5,610 bases of DNA from Desulfobacterales bacterium CG23_combo_of_CG06-09_8_20_14_all_52_9 (GTDB lineage: Bacteria; Desulfobacterota; Desulfobacteria; Desulfobacterales; UBA2156): the NCBI GenBank assembly GCA_002771315.1, contig PCSF01000136.1, positions 631-6,240 on the forward strand, written 5' to 3'. This document shows, piece by piece, positions 1 through 4,660 of this stretch (within the stretch, counting starts at the first letter, position 1; each line of letters opens with the position of its first letter). The notes below the pieces were generated by a model that made no database searches, had not been told where the DNA came from, and saw nothing but the letters and a program-made list of their open reading frames with translations. A program made the translations under genes and the position numbers.

Positions 1-1
1 C

Positions 2-1072
2 GTGCTGAGTCGCGGTGCACGACTGGCAGATCCCGGGGAATTCACCAAGAGGGCCTTTCTGAACGGGCGTATCGACCTCAGTCAAGCGGAAGCCGTCATC
101 GACATCGTCAACGCAAAGACCCTGGTTTCCCTTGAGATTGCCGCGGCTCAAATCCATGGCGGGCTCCGTAAAAAGATAGAGACCTGCCGATTCGCTCTTT
201 GGGAACTTCAGACCGAACTTTCTGCAGCCATTGATTTCCCGGAAGAGATGGAGACGCTGTTCAAAGCGGAAACGGCAGCGGACAGACTTAAAGGTCAGAT
301 TCTTTCACCATTACAAGAGCTTATTAAACAGCATGATCAGGGCCGGATTCTTCGTGAGGGAATCCGGGTGGTGGTGGCCGGGTTTCCAAATGTGGGCAAA
401 TCGAGCTTGATGAACTGTCTCCTTCATCGCGATCGGGCTATTGTATCCCCATACCCGGGGACGACCCGGGATTTTCTCGAAGAGCCGCTGGATCTTTACG
501 GTCTTCAGGCGATGATCGTGGATACTGCCGGCCTCCAGGAAACCGATGATCCGGTGGAACGGATCGGCATTGAAAAGACTCACGAAAAGATCCGAGAAGC
601 CGACCTCTTGCTTTTCATGGTGGATGTTACACAGCCGATTTTCATTCAAAAGGAAACGATCCCGGTCTTTGAAAAGCCGACAATATTGGTTGTCAACAAG
701 GTGGACCGGGTGAATTCAGACCGATTCCCCGAAATCCCGAAAGAATGGAAACGTTTTCCCGTCGTTCGAATCTCTGCTTTGACCCAGTACGGGGTAGATG
801 CTCTGAAGGAGAAGATATTCGAAAGAATTACCCAGGGAAAAGGATTCCGGCAGGAAGATCCCATCGTCCCTAACCTGCGGCAAAAGTTATTGCTGGACCG
901 GGCGCTAAAAGCGACAGAAGCCGCTTTGGAAGGGATTTCTTACGGGCGTTCACCGGAGCTTGTCAGCATGGATGTGGAAGAGGCCCTGGATGCTCTGAAC
1001 GAGATCCTGGGGGAAACGATTCGGCCGGATATCCTAGATGCCATTTTCAGCCGATTTTGCATCGGAAAATGA
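2..1072 (+). CDS. mnmE: tRNA uridine-5-carboxymethylaminomethyl modification GTPase MnmE (5'-truncated by window edge)
   Basis: MnmE (TrmE) is a cytosolic GTPase. With MnmG it installs the carboxymethylaminomethyl group on U34 of certain tRNAs, using a one-carbon folate donor. The reading frame enters from the left edge, so the GTG at base 2 is an internal codon. About 95-100 N-terminal residues, most of the folate-binding domain, are missing compared with the usual ~450. Numbering from base 2, the conserved segment GARLADPGEFTKRAFLNG is at residues 5-22 and a helical domain follows. The G domain spans about 120-280: P-loop GFPNVGKSS 127-135, PGTTRD 152-157, DTAG 174-177 followed by GLQE with the glutamate expected in catalysis (E180), NKVD 232-235 and SAL 258-260. 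A second helical part ends in FCIGK, whose cysteine is the family's signature near the C-terminus. Everything needed for GTPase activity in the visible part is intact. In many bacteria mnmE lies near oriC, which agrees with parS 313 bp downstream. Confidence 0.97.
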   Translation: MLSRGARLADPGEFTKRAFLNGRIDLSQAEAVIDIVNAKTLVSLEIAAAQIHGGLRKKIETCRFALWELQTELSAAIDFPEEMETLFKAETAADRLKGQILSPLQELIKQHDQGRILREGIRVVVAGFPNVGKSSLMNCLLHRDRAIVSPYPGTTRDFLEEPLDLYGLQAMIVDTAGLQETDDPVERIGIEKTHEKIREADLLLFMVDVTQPIFIQKETIPVFEKPTILVVNKVDRVNSDRFPEIPKEWKRFPVVRISALTQYGVDALKEKIFERITQGKGFRQEDPIVPNLRQKLLLDRALKATEAALEGISYGRSPELVSMDVEEALDALNEILGETIRPDILDAIFSRFCIGK

Positions 1073-1110
1073 CAAAGATGCGTCACGAGCTGAAGCTAAC
1101 CCAGGTGCGC

Positions 1111-1167
1111 ACGGTGACTTTTAAGAAAACTGCAATGCGGAATTGCAGTAAAAGTTTGCGAAACCGT
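1111..1167. repeat. Three-tier nested hairpin downstream of mnmE
   Basis: The sequence shows three stacked complementary pairs around one loop. The outer pair is ACGGT 1111-1115 with ACCGT 1163-1167, the middle pair ACTTTT 1117-1122 with AAAAGT 1150-1155, and the inner pair ACTGCAAT 1129-1136 with ATTGCAGT 1142-1149, closing a five-base loop GCGGA. Asymmetric internal loops separate the tiers. No run of T follows, so it is not a canonical intrinsic terminator, although it could stop or protect the 3' end of the mnmE transcript. It may be part of, or the flank of, the repeat element that begins near 1174. Confidence 0.5.
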
Positions 1168-1173
1168 CGATGA

Positions 1174-1380
1174 TGATGAAATCGTAAAAACTCAAAATTG
1201 GGATGGCAAAGTAAAAAGCTTCAGATGCAAGGTGCGCAAATCCTGAGGAATGAGGCGTACATGTGGGTACACCGCAATGATTTACCCGGTTGAATCCTGC
1301 GAAGCAGGGCCGCAAAGCGGCATTCAACCGGGCAGGGGATGCAGTACAACGCAGCAGATGGACTTTTTACGAAGCCATCA
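1174..1380. mobile_element. MITE-like non-coding element with imperfect terminal inverted repeats
   Basis: The left end, 1174-1193, has the form TGATG-AAA-TCGTAAAAA-CTC. The reverse complement of 1361-1380 is TGATG-GCT-TCGTAAAAA-GTC, matching at 16 of 20 positions. A second copy of the motif, GATGGC-AAA-GTAAAAAG, lies in the same orientation as the left end at 1202-1218. Between the ends are a hairpin GGCGTAC/GTACACC (1254-1260 and 1267-1273, one mismatch) and the T-shaped structure at 1285-1332. No transposase frame is present, and the short minus-strand frame across 1121-1327 looks like a by-product. The pattern suggests a non-autonomous element or a dispersed structured repeat. From memory, sequences resembling the right end and the GTACGCC hairpin recur in intergenic regions of Desulfobacterota; this is recollection, not a search. 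No clear target-site duplication was found, and the exact boundaries are uncertain. Confidence 0.5.
1285..1332. repeat. Perfect T-shaped (three-way junction) palindromic structure
   Basis: All 48 bases are accounted for by one fold. An 11-bp outer stem, CCCGGTTGAAT (1285-1295) with ATTCAACCGGG (1322-1332), encloses two adjacent hairpins. The first is CCTGC-GAA-GCAGG (1296-1308) and the second GCCGC-AAA-GCGGC (1309-1321). No base is mismatched or left unpaired except the two three-base loops. The first hairpin contains GCGAAGC, known from DNA biophysics as an exceptionally stable mini-hairpin, and the second has the related GCAAAGC. The stable-loop form lies on the plus strand. It sits inside the MITE-like element and may be a nested insertion. 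Its function is unknown. Confidence 0.85.
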
Positions 1381-1384
1381 ATGA

Positions 1385-1400
1385 TGTTTCACGTGAAACA
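1385..1400. other. parS: parS centromere-like ParB-binding site
   Basis: The 16 bases TGTTTCACGTGAAACA form a perfect palindrome and match the conserved bacterial chromosomal parS consensus. ParB (Spo0J) binds such sites, loads as a CTP-dependent clamp, spreads along neighbouring DNA and recruits ParA and SMC, so that the origin region is segregated first. Such sites cluster close to oriC, which fits the mnmE neighbour. The site lies in non-coding DNA, five bases past the right end of the MITE-like element. A half-site, TGTTTC, occurs at 1412-1417. No parA, parB or convincing DnaA box cluster is visible in the window. Confidence 0.93.
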
Positions 1401-1425
1401 ATCGTGAAGAATGTTTCGGCATTAA

Positions 1426-1455
1426 GGCGTCTCCCTCAAGCTTGAGGGAGACGCC
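1426..1455. repeat. Perfect 30-bp palindrome upstream of the cysteine-cluster gene
   Basis: GGCGTCTCCCTCAAG (1426-1440) is followed immediately by its exact reverse complement (1441-1455), with no spacer; the centre is AAGCTT. In RNA it would form a stem of about 13 bp with a small loop. It has no T tract, so it is not a standard intrinsic terminator. It ends 18 bases before the start codon at 1474. The heptamer GGGAGAC of its right arm (1446-1452) recurs at 1460-1466 over the ribosome-binding site. The left arm could therefore pair with either copy. It could be a terminator-like barrier, a 5'-leader hairpin or a dimer-binding operator. Confidence 0.75.
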
Positions 1456-1459
1456 GGAT

Positions 1460-1464
1460 GGGAG
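1460..1464 (+). promoter_or_regulatory. Ribosome-binding site of the cysteine-cluster gene, complementary to the palindrome arm
   Basis: GGGAG lies nine bases before the ATG at 1474 and supports that start. The heptamer that contains it, 1460-1466, is the exact complement of GTCTCCC at 1429-1435 in the left arm of the upstream palindrome. Translation could thus depend on which copy the arm pairs with. The regulatory reading is inference. Confidence 0.5.
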
Positions 1465-1473
1465 ACAGATCGA

Positions 1474-2145
1474 ATGAATTTTGATTTTTCACCTTTTTTT
1501 AAGAAGTATGAGGCCTTGCTGGTTGTTGTGGATGCCACTTTCGATCGCATCAAAAAGGAATATCCGAACGCGGTGACCTGCACACCTAAATGTGCCGATT
1601 GTTGCCACGCGGTATTCGATGTGCCTCTGGTAGAGGCGCTGTATCTGAACCAACAATTCAACCTTCGGTTTCAGGGAAAAGAACGGGAACAGATCTTAGA
1701 AAAAGCGAATCGGGCGGATCGCAAAGCATTTCAGATCAAAAAAAAGGCCGTCATGGACCGAGAGGCAGGCAAAATGGAAACGGAAATTCTGGTAGAGATG
1801 GCTGCCGAAAGGATCCGGTGTCCCCTTTTGAACAAGGAGGACACCTGTGACCTGTATGATTTTCGGCCTACGACCTGTCGCCTGTACGGACTTCCCACGG
1901 CCATTGGTGGAGTGAGTCATATATGCGGCCGCTCAGGCTTTTATGAGGGGAAGATCTATCCCACAATAAATATGGATGTGATTCACCGGAAGCTGTTTGA
2001 GCTGTCGGAAGAAATCGCCCGGGCGATCCGAACCCGATACCCTAAACTCCACGAGATGTTGGTTCCCCTTTCCATGGCCCTGTTGACCGATTATAATGAG
2101 GAATACCTCGGGGTTTTTGCTAAAGAGCCTAAGGAGAAAGCATAA
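1474..2145 (+). CDS. YkgJ-family CxxCxxCC cysteine-cluster protein
   Basis: This 223-residue soluble protein carries the cysteine pattern of the YkgJ/CxxCxxCC family, which is thought to chelate zinc or an iron-sulfur cluster. Its biochemical role is not established. The N-terminal cluster is C36-x3-C40-x2-C43-C44, within a segment rich in lysine and proline followed by HAVFDVPLVEA. The second group is C116 (RIRCPLL), C125 (DTCDLYDFRP), C135 (TTCRLYG) and C151, giving eight cysteines in all. The segment CPLL...CxLYxxRPxxCRLYG is typical of the family. Residues 65-110 are highly charged and probably helical. There is no signal peptide or membrane segment. The ATG is preceded by GGGAG at nine bases. 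It is the first gene of a three-gene operon; the next start is 11 bases after its stop. It follows a perfect 30-bp palindrome. The family assignment is firm, the function unknown. Confidence 0.9.
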   Translation: MNFDFSPFFKKYEALLVVVDATFDRIKKEYPNAVTCTPKCADCCHAVFDVPLVEALYLNQQFNLRFQGKEREQILEKANRADRKAFQIKKKAVMDREAGKMETEILVEMAAERIRCPLLNKEDTCDLYDFRPTTCRLYGLPTAIGGVSHICGRSGFYEGKIYPTINMDVIHRKLFELSEEIARAIRTRYPKLHEMLVPLSMALLTDYNEEYLGVFAKEPKEKA

Positions 2146-2156
2146 GGAAGGGAAGG

Positions 2157-2501
2157 ATGAGCCAAGAATCAGAGGATGCAGAAAGAAGAAAACGGACCAT
2201 TTTTGAAGGCATGTCGGAAAAACGCCGGCGACATATCCTTAAAAAGGGATACGAGAAGTGGGATCCTTTTATAGAGCCCAAGGATCCCATTGAGATTCGA
2301 AAAGACCGAACCCAACGGACCACCGTCATGCTCGTCAGGGATTTTTTGCAGACGAAGTCCTCTGAGGAATACTCCAATGCATATGGACGGGGTGTCCTGG
2401 AAATAGCCCTTGGGATTGTCAACGGAGATGAACGGTTCAAGGGCATGTTTGAATTTTCCTGCTGGTATCGGGACCTTCTGGGAAAAGAGGGTCATTACTA
2501 G
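2157..2501 (+). CDS. Conserved-looking basic hypothetical protein, 114 residues
   Basis: I do not recognise this protein. It has a strongly charged N-terminal half, rich in Arg, Lys and Glu (residues 1-55, with RRKR at 10-13 and EKRRRHILKKGYEKWDPF at 21-38). A probably helical C-terminal part follows (RTTVMLVRDFLQ 54-65; EYSNAYGRGVLEIALGIVNG 71-90; FEFSCWYRDLLGKEGHY 98-114). There is no signal peptide, membrane segment or known metal motif; only one cysteine is present (C102). A strong ribosome-binding site, AAGGAAGGGAAGG, directly precedes the ATG. The gene lies 11 bases after the cysteine-cluster gene and 4 bases before the preferred methyltransferase start, so co-transcription is likely. 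This tight placement suggests a function shared with its neighbours, perhaps as a partner of the methyltransferase. That is inference only. Confidence 0.82.
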   Translation: MSQESEDAERRKRTIFEGMSEKRRRHILKKGYEKWDPFIEPKDPIEIRKDRTQRTTVMLVRDFLQTKSSEEYSNAYGRGVLEIALGIVNGDERFKGMFEFSCWYRDLLGKEGHY

Positions 2502-2505
2502 CGAC

Positions 2506-3357
2506 GTGGAAAGGGCAAACGACGATCCGACAGGGGTGCACGGGTTTGCGAAAAAGCGGATATGGGATCTTATCTCGTTTTCCCCGAAGCGGTTGACGCC
2601 GGCCGATCTGGAAAGAAGCCTAAGAACTCGAAGCCGAGTGGAAAGCAGGGTCATCCGAAGGGCCGTGCGGGAACTTGTCGCCCAAGGCAGGATTCAATAT
2701 AGCTATCGACTGGGGTGTTCTTTCTTGGAGCAATCTATCCAAGGGGTCTTGCGCATTTCCGAGCATCTCGTTTTAAAACCTCCTCAAATCTCTTATTCCC
2801 CCGGACCCTATGAAGTCGTGGTTGCTCTTGCGCCGGGAAGCGCCTTTGGTTTGGGGGACCATGCCTCGACCCGATTGGCTCTCAAGGGAATTGAAATGGC
2901 AATACGGGTCAATCCTGGACTGCAAGGGCGTCAAGGGGCGCATATGTTGGACATCGGAACCGGCAGCGGAGTCTTAATGATTGCAGCCGTGCTGCTGGGA
3001 CTGGAAGGCGCCATCGGTATCGAAACGGATTCCTCTTCCAGATACGAAGCGAGAGAGAACGTCAAGATTAACAGCGTGGAGGACCGGGTCGAAGTGACGG
3101 ACAAACCGGTAGCGGCTCAAACCGGACCTTTCGCACTAGTGGCGGCCAACCTCCGCTTCCCGACGCTTAAGTCATTGGCCGTTCGAATGCAATCCCTGAC
3201 GGATCTTGGCGGAGGGGTGGTTGTCTCCGGGATCCGGGAATGGGAGCTGGAAGATCTCGTGAACAGCTATCATTGCGCCTCCTTTTCTACGATTTGGAGG
3301 GGATGCGATCAGGGCTGGTGGGGAGCGCTGTTTGCCAATAGAACGGGAGCAAAATAA
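2506..3357 (+). CDS. Winged-helix / PrmA-like SAM-dependent methyltransferase
   Basis: This protein is predicted to transfer a methyl group from S-adenosylmethionine; the substrate is unknown. With the GTG at 2506 as start it has 283 residues. Residues about 15-78 look like a winged-helix domain (KRLTPADLE, then VIRRAVRELVAQGRIQYSYRLGCSFLE). The catalytic part resembles ribosomal protein L11 methyltransferase. GSAFGLGDHASTR (111-123) corresponds to PrmA's AFGTGxHxTT segment, LDIGTGSG (148-155) is the SAM-binding motif I, ANLRFPTL (214-221) replaces PrmA's N-I-L region, and VVSGI (239-243) matches its later strand. The changed motifs and the different N-terminal domain argue against true PrmA. 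The start is uncertain. GTG 2506 lies four bases after the previous stop but has only a distant AGAGGG. GTG 2536 is possible, and the frame is open upstream to TTG 2410, overlapping the previous gene. It is the third gene of the operon. Confidence 0.85.
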   Translation: MERANDDPTGVHGFAKKRIWDLISFSPKRLTPADLERSLRTRSRVESRVIRRAVRELVAQGRIQYSYRLGCSFLEQSIQGVLRISEHLVLKPPQISYSPGPYEVVVALAPGSAFGLGDHASTRLALKGIEMAIRVNPGLQGRQGAHMLDIGTGSGVLMIAAVLLGLEGAIGIETDSSSRYEARENVKINSVEDRVEVTDKPVAAQTGPFALVAANLRFPTLKSLAVRMQSLTDLGGGVVVSGIREWELEDLVNSYHCASFSTIWRGCDQGWWGALFANRTGAK

Positions 3358-3591
3358 AAGGATTCGGGAATCTGAGGGCGTGTTTTCATAAGCCGCTTGA
3401 TGATCGGAAGCTGCTGCTGGGGAAATCCCTGCTCAAGGACTGTGTCATCACTCTCAACCAATTGCAAAGAGGACCACACAGGGGTTATCAAGGTCCATAT
3501 GGTTGGCCGCTACGTGAGCCAGAAGGTGCTGCATATCATCCTGGCAAACCCCGAGGAATCTTGGCTCAATCCGGATCAGGAAACCGTTTGA
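3342..3591 (+). pseudogene. Possible frameshifted coding remnant
   Basis: Two overlapping frames each look like protein over half of this stretch. The first frame is open from 3342 with no ATG or GTG and reads as ordinary globular sequence over about 3381-3467 (KPLDDRKLLLGKSLLKDC, then VITLNQLQ). The second frame is convincing from about 3466 to a stop at 3589-3591 (HTGVIKVHMVGRYVSQKV, then LHIILANPEESWLNPDQETV). By hand count, both segments have mostly G or C at third positions. Joining them needs a one-base shift near 3466. An intact alternative is a 64-residue frame from ATG 3397, but its first half is implausibly rich in serine and cysteine. I recognise no family. It could also be non-coding spacer. 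The first frame itself stays open to a stop at 3639-3641. Confidence 0.27.
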
Positions 3592-3672
3592 TTCAAGCCT
3601 TTTTTCAGAACAGGGGGCGCGTCATGATATCTCAAGCGTAGAAAATGAGCCCTTTGAGGGGGAGGAAAGTCA

Positions 3673-3765
3673 TGGCGGAGAGACCGGGATTCGAACCCGG
3701 GATACCCCTTTCGGAATATACTCGCTTAGCAGGCGAGCGCCTTCGACCAACTCGGCCATCTCTCC
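3673..3765 (-). tRNA. tRNA-Ser (anticodon GCU)
   Basis: Read on the minus strand, the gene begins GGAGAGATGGCCGAG and ends TCTCTCC-G-CCA, with a 7-bp acceptor stem and an encoded CCA end. The anticodon stem CTCGC/GCGAG carries the loop CTGCTAA, giving anticodon GCU for AGC and AGU codons. The long variable arm, ATATTCC-GAAA-GGGGTAT with two G-U pairs, is typical of serine tRNAs. The T arm is CCGGG-TTCGAAT-CCCGG. It lies 57 bases downstream of another serine tRNA gene, probably in the same transcript. No strong terminator follows it. Confidence 0.97.
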
Positions 3766-3822
3766 GGAAAACCCGTACTTCGTGAGACGGAGGGCAGAAC
3801 ATAAAAATAAGAGTGGGGGCCC

Positions 3823-3908
3823 TGGCGGAGGGAGTAGGATTCGAACCCACGGAGCTTTCGCTCAACGGTTTTCAAGACCGTCGCCTTAAACCGCTCGGCC
3901 ATCCCTCC
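3823..3908 (-). tRNA. tRNA-Ser (anticodon UGA)
   Basis: On the minus strand it begins GGAGGGATGGCCGAGCGG and ends TCCCTCC-G-CCA, with a perfect 7-bp acceptor stem and an encoded CCA. The anticodon stem ACGGT/ACCGT holds the loop CTTGAAA, giving anticodon UGA for UCN codons, chiefly UCA. The variable arm is GAGC-GAAA-GCTC. The T arm GTGGG/CCTAC contains one G-U pair. It is the promoter-proximal gene of the pair. The 57-base spacer 3766-3822 holds no further gene that I can see. Confidence 0.97.
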
Positions 3909-3927
3909 TGAAACCATCAGATATAGA

Positions 3928-3956
3928 TTACTATCATTAAAACCGTTTCGGGTCAA
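3928..3956 (-). promoter_or_regulatory. Candidate sigma70-type promoter for the tRNA-Ser pair
   Basis: On the minus strand, TTGACC (plus coordinates 3951-3956) is followed after 17 bases by TAGTAA (3928-3933), about 20 bases before the tRNA-Ser(UGA) 5' end. The -35 is good, while the -10 matches the consensus at only about three positions. Position and orientation support the call more than the sequence does. Confidence 0.45.
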
Positions 3957-4013
3957 CAGGTTTTTCGAGTCAATGAATCGGAACAGGGATAACCCAAAAA
4001 GGTCTCATGCATG

Positions 4014-4042
4014 TTGACAATACCTTAAACTCATGATTTAAG
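4014..4042 (+). promoter_or_regulatory. Candidate sigma70-type promoter of the acidic-protein gene
   Basis: A consensus -35, TTGACA (4014-4019), is followed after 17 bases by TTTAAG (4037-4042), four of six matching TATAAT. Transcription would begin near 4049, leaving a leader of about 30 bases before the ATG at 4080. An inverted repeat overlaps the spacer and the -10. Confidence 0.55.
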
Positions 4043-4043
4043 G
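4023..4043. repeat. Inverted repeat overlapping the promoter, possible operator
   Basis: CCTTAAA (4023-4029) and TTTAAGG (4037-4043) are perfect 7-bp arms around seven bases, CTCATGA. The similarity extends outward as TACC/GGGTA with one extra G. The right arm covers the -10 of the candidate promoter, so a dimeric repressor bound there could block transcription. The operator role is inferred from position only. Confidence 0.4.
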
Positions 4044-4079
4044 GTAAGAAAAAATGGGGTAGGACCCAGGAGATTCCTC

Positions 4080-4559
4080 ATGAAGCAGAAATATCAAATT
4101 GTAAAGAAAGCGGATAAAAATCAAATGATTATCCAGGAGTATGCCGAACTGGATAAAGAAGCGTATTCGCTGTTATGCGAAGAAACCTATGATATGAAAC
4201 AGGTGGCAGCCGCAGGGAAGACCGGACGCCAGGCCTTAATGGATATCTTGAGGACCCGAAACCTCTATCCTGTCGGTATCTATACGGAAAAAATTGCCGA
4301 GACGGTCATGGAACTGCTTTCCTCGACCGATAAGGAAGTGGCTGAAATCGCCTTCGATGACATGGAATTGATTTCGCAGGATCGGAGGAAAGAATGGGGC
4401 TTCGTGGAGGAGGGGGTTGAGGAGGCGGCTCCGGAACTCGATGAACTCATAGAGGAAGAAGAAATCAAAGAAGATTACGATAAAGAGGTGCTTAATGGCT
4501 ACCAGCCTTCGGTTCAGGTGGCCGATGAGGATTCGCTGGAAACCGATGAAGAGCCCTGA
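4080..4559 (+). CDS. Hypothetical protein with a strongly acidic C-terminal tail, 159 residues
   Basis: I do not recognise a named family. Residues 1-100 look like a compact, mostly helical domain: a short beta-like start (KYQIVKKADKNQMIIQEYAEL), then AYSLLCEETYDMKQVAAA (29-46) and KTGRQALMDILRTRNLYPVG (47-66). The segment IAETVMELLSSTDKEVAEIAFDDMELI (72-98) follows. Residues 109-159 are extremely acidic (EEGVEEAAPELDELIEEEEI, later DEDSLETDEEP) and probably disordered. There is one cysteine, no signal peptide and no membrane segment. AGGAG lies seven bases before the ATG, a well-supported start. The gene has its own candidate promoter with an overlapping inverted repeat, and moaA downstream has a separate promoter, so it is probably transcribed alone. 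Acidic tails of this kind occur in proteins that bind basic partners, but no role can be assigned. Confidence 0.88.
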   Translation: MKQKYQIVKKADKNQMIIQEYAELDKEAYSLLCEETYDMKQVAAAGKTGRQALMDILRTRNLYPVGIYTEKIAETVMELLSSTDKEVAEIAFDDMELISQDRRKEWGFVEEGVEEAAPELDELIEEEEIKEDYDKEVLNGYQPSVQVADEDSLETDEEP

Positions 4560-4565
4560 TCGGGC

Positions 4566-4594
4566 TTGACATTTTCCGATCGCTTTAATACAAA
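4566..4594 (+). promoter_or_regulatory. Candidate sigma70-type promoter of moaA
   Basis: A consensus -35, TTGACA (4566-4571), is separated by exactly 17 bases from TACAAA (4589-4594), which matches the -10 consensus at four of six positions. Transcription would start near 4601, about 60 bases before the moaA start codon. The -35 is flanked by the inverted pair GATCGG (4558-4563) and CCGATC (4576-4581), a possible protein-binding site. No typical molybdenum-cofactor riboswitch fold was recognised in the short leader. Confidence 0.6.
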
Positions 4595-4647
4595 ACTCAG
4601 TGAAGATCCCACGTCCATTCGAAATATCTTAGGTCTTGCCGCAGGAA

Positions 4648-4653
4648 GAGGAG
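4648..4653 (+). promoter_or_regulatory. Ribosome-binding site that decides the moaA TTG start
   Basis: GAGGAG lies seven bases before TTG 4661, an ideal spacing. The nearby GTG at 4653 is in another frame, and the next in-frame TTG (4736) lies inside the conserved N-terminal sequence (NYLRIS). The non-standard TTG start is therefore preferred. Confidence 0.75.
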
Positions 4654-4660
4654 TGAAATT

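Noticed and set aside
1069..1173. A 34-codon basic frame overlapping the mnmE stop as ATGA (MTKMRHELKL...)
   Set aside because: It has the overlap of a coupled gene, but no separate ribosome-binding site, no recognisable protein, and it runs through the nested hairpin. A chance frame is more likely.
1121..1327. A 68-codon minus-strand frame across the repeat region
   Set aside because: It covers the hairpin, the repeat end and the T-shaped fold; the sequence is explained by those structures and does not resemble a folded protein.
1412..1417. A second parS from the TGTTTC half-site
   Set aside because: Only one half matches; the other half, GGCATT, does not resemble GAAACA.
1073..1473. The intergenic region as oriC itself
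   Set aside because: No DnaA-box cluster (TTATNCACA) or AT-rich unwinding stretch could be found. parS shows only that the origin is nearby.
3641..3672. Intrinsic terminator of the tRNA pair on the minus strand
   Set aside because: Only a 4-bp stem, CCCT-CAA-AGGG, followed by CTCATTTT; too weak to call.
3632..3956. Two minus-strand frames of 76-77 codons across the tRNA region
   Set aside because: They read through the two serine tRNA genes, which fully explain the sequence.
4280..4468. Serine-rich minus-strand frame
   Set aside because: It is the complement of the Glu/Asp-rich part of the acidic protein, where GAA, GAG and GAT codons read as serine on the other strand.
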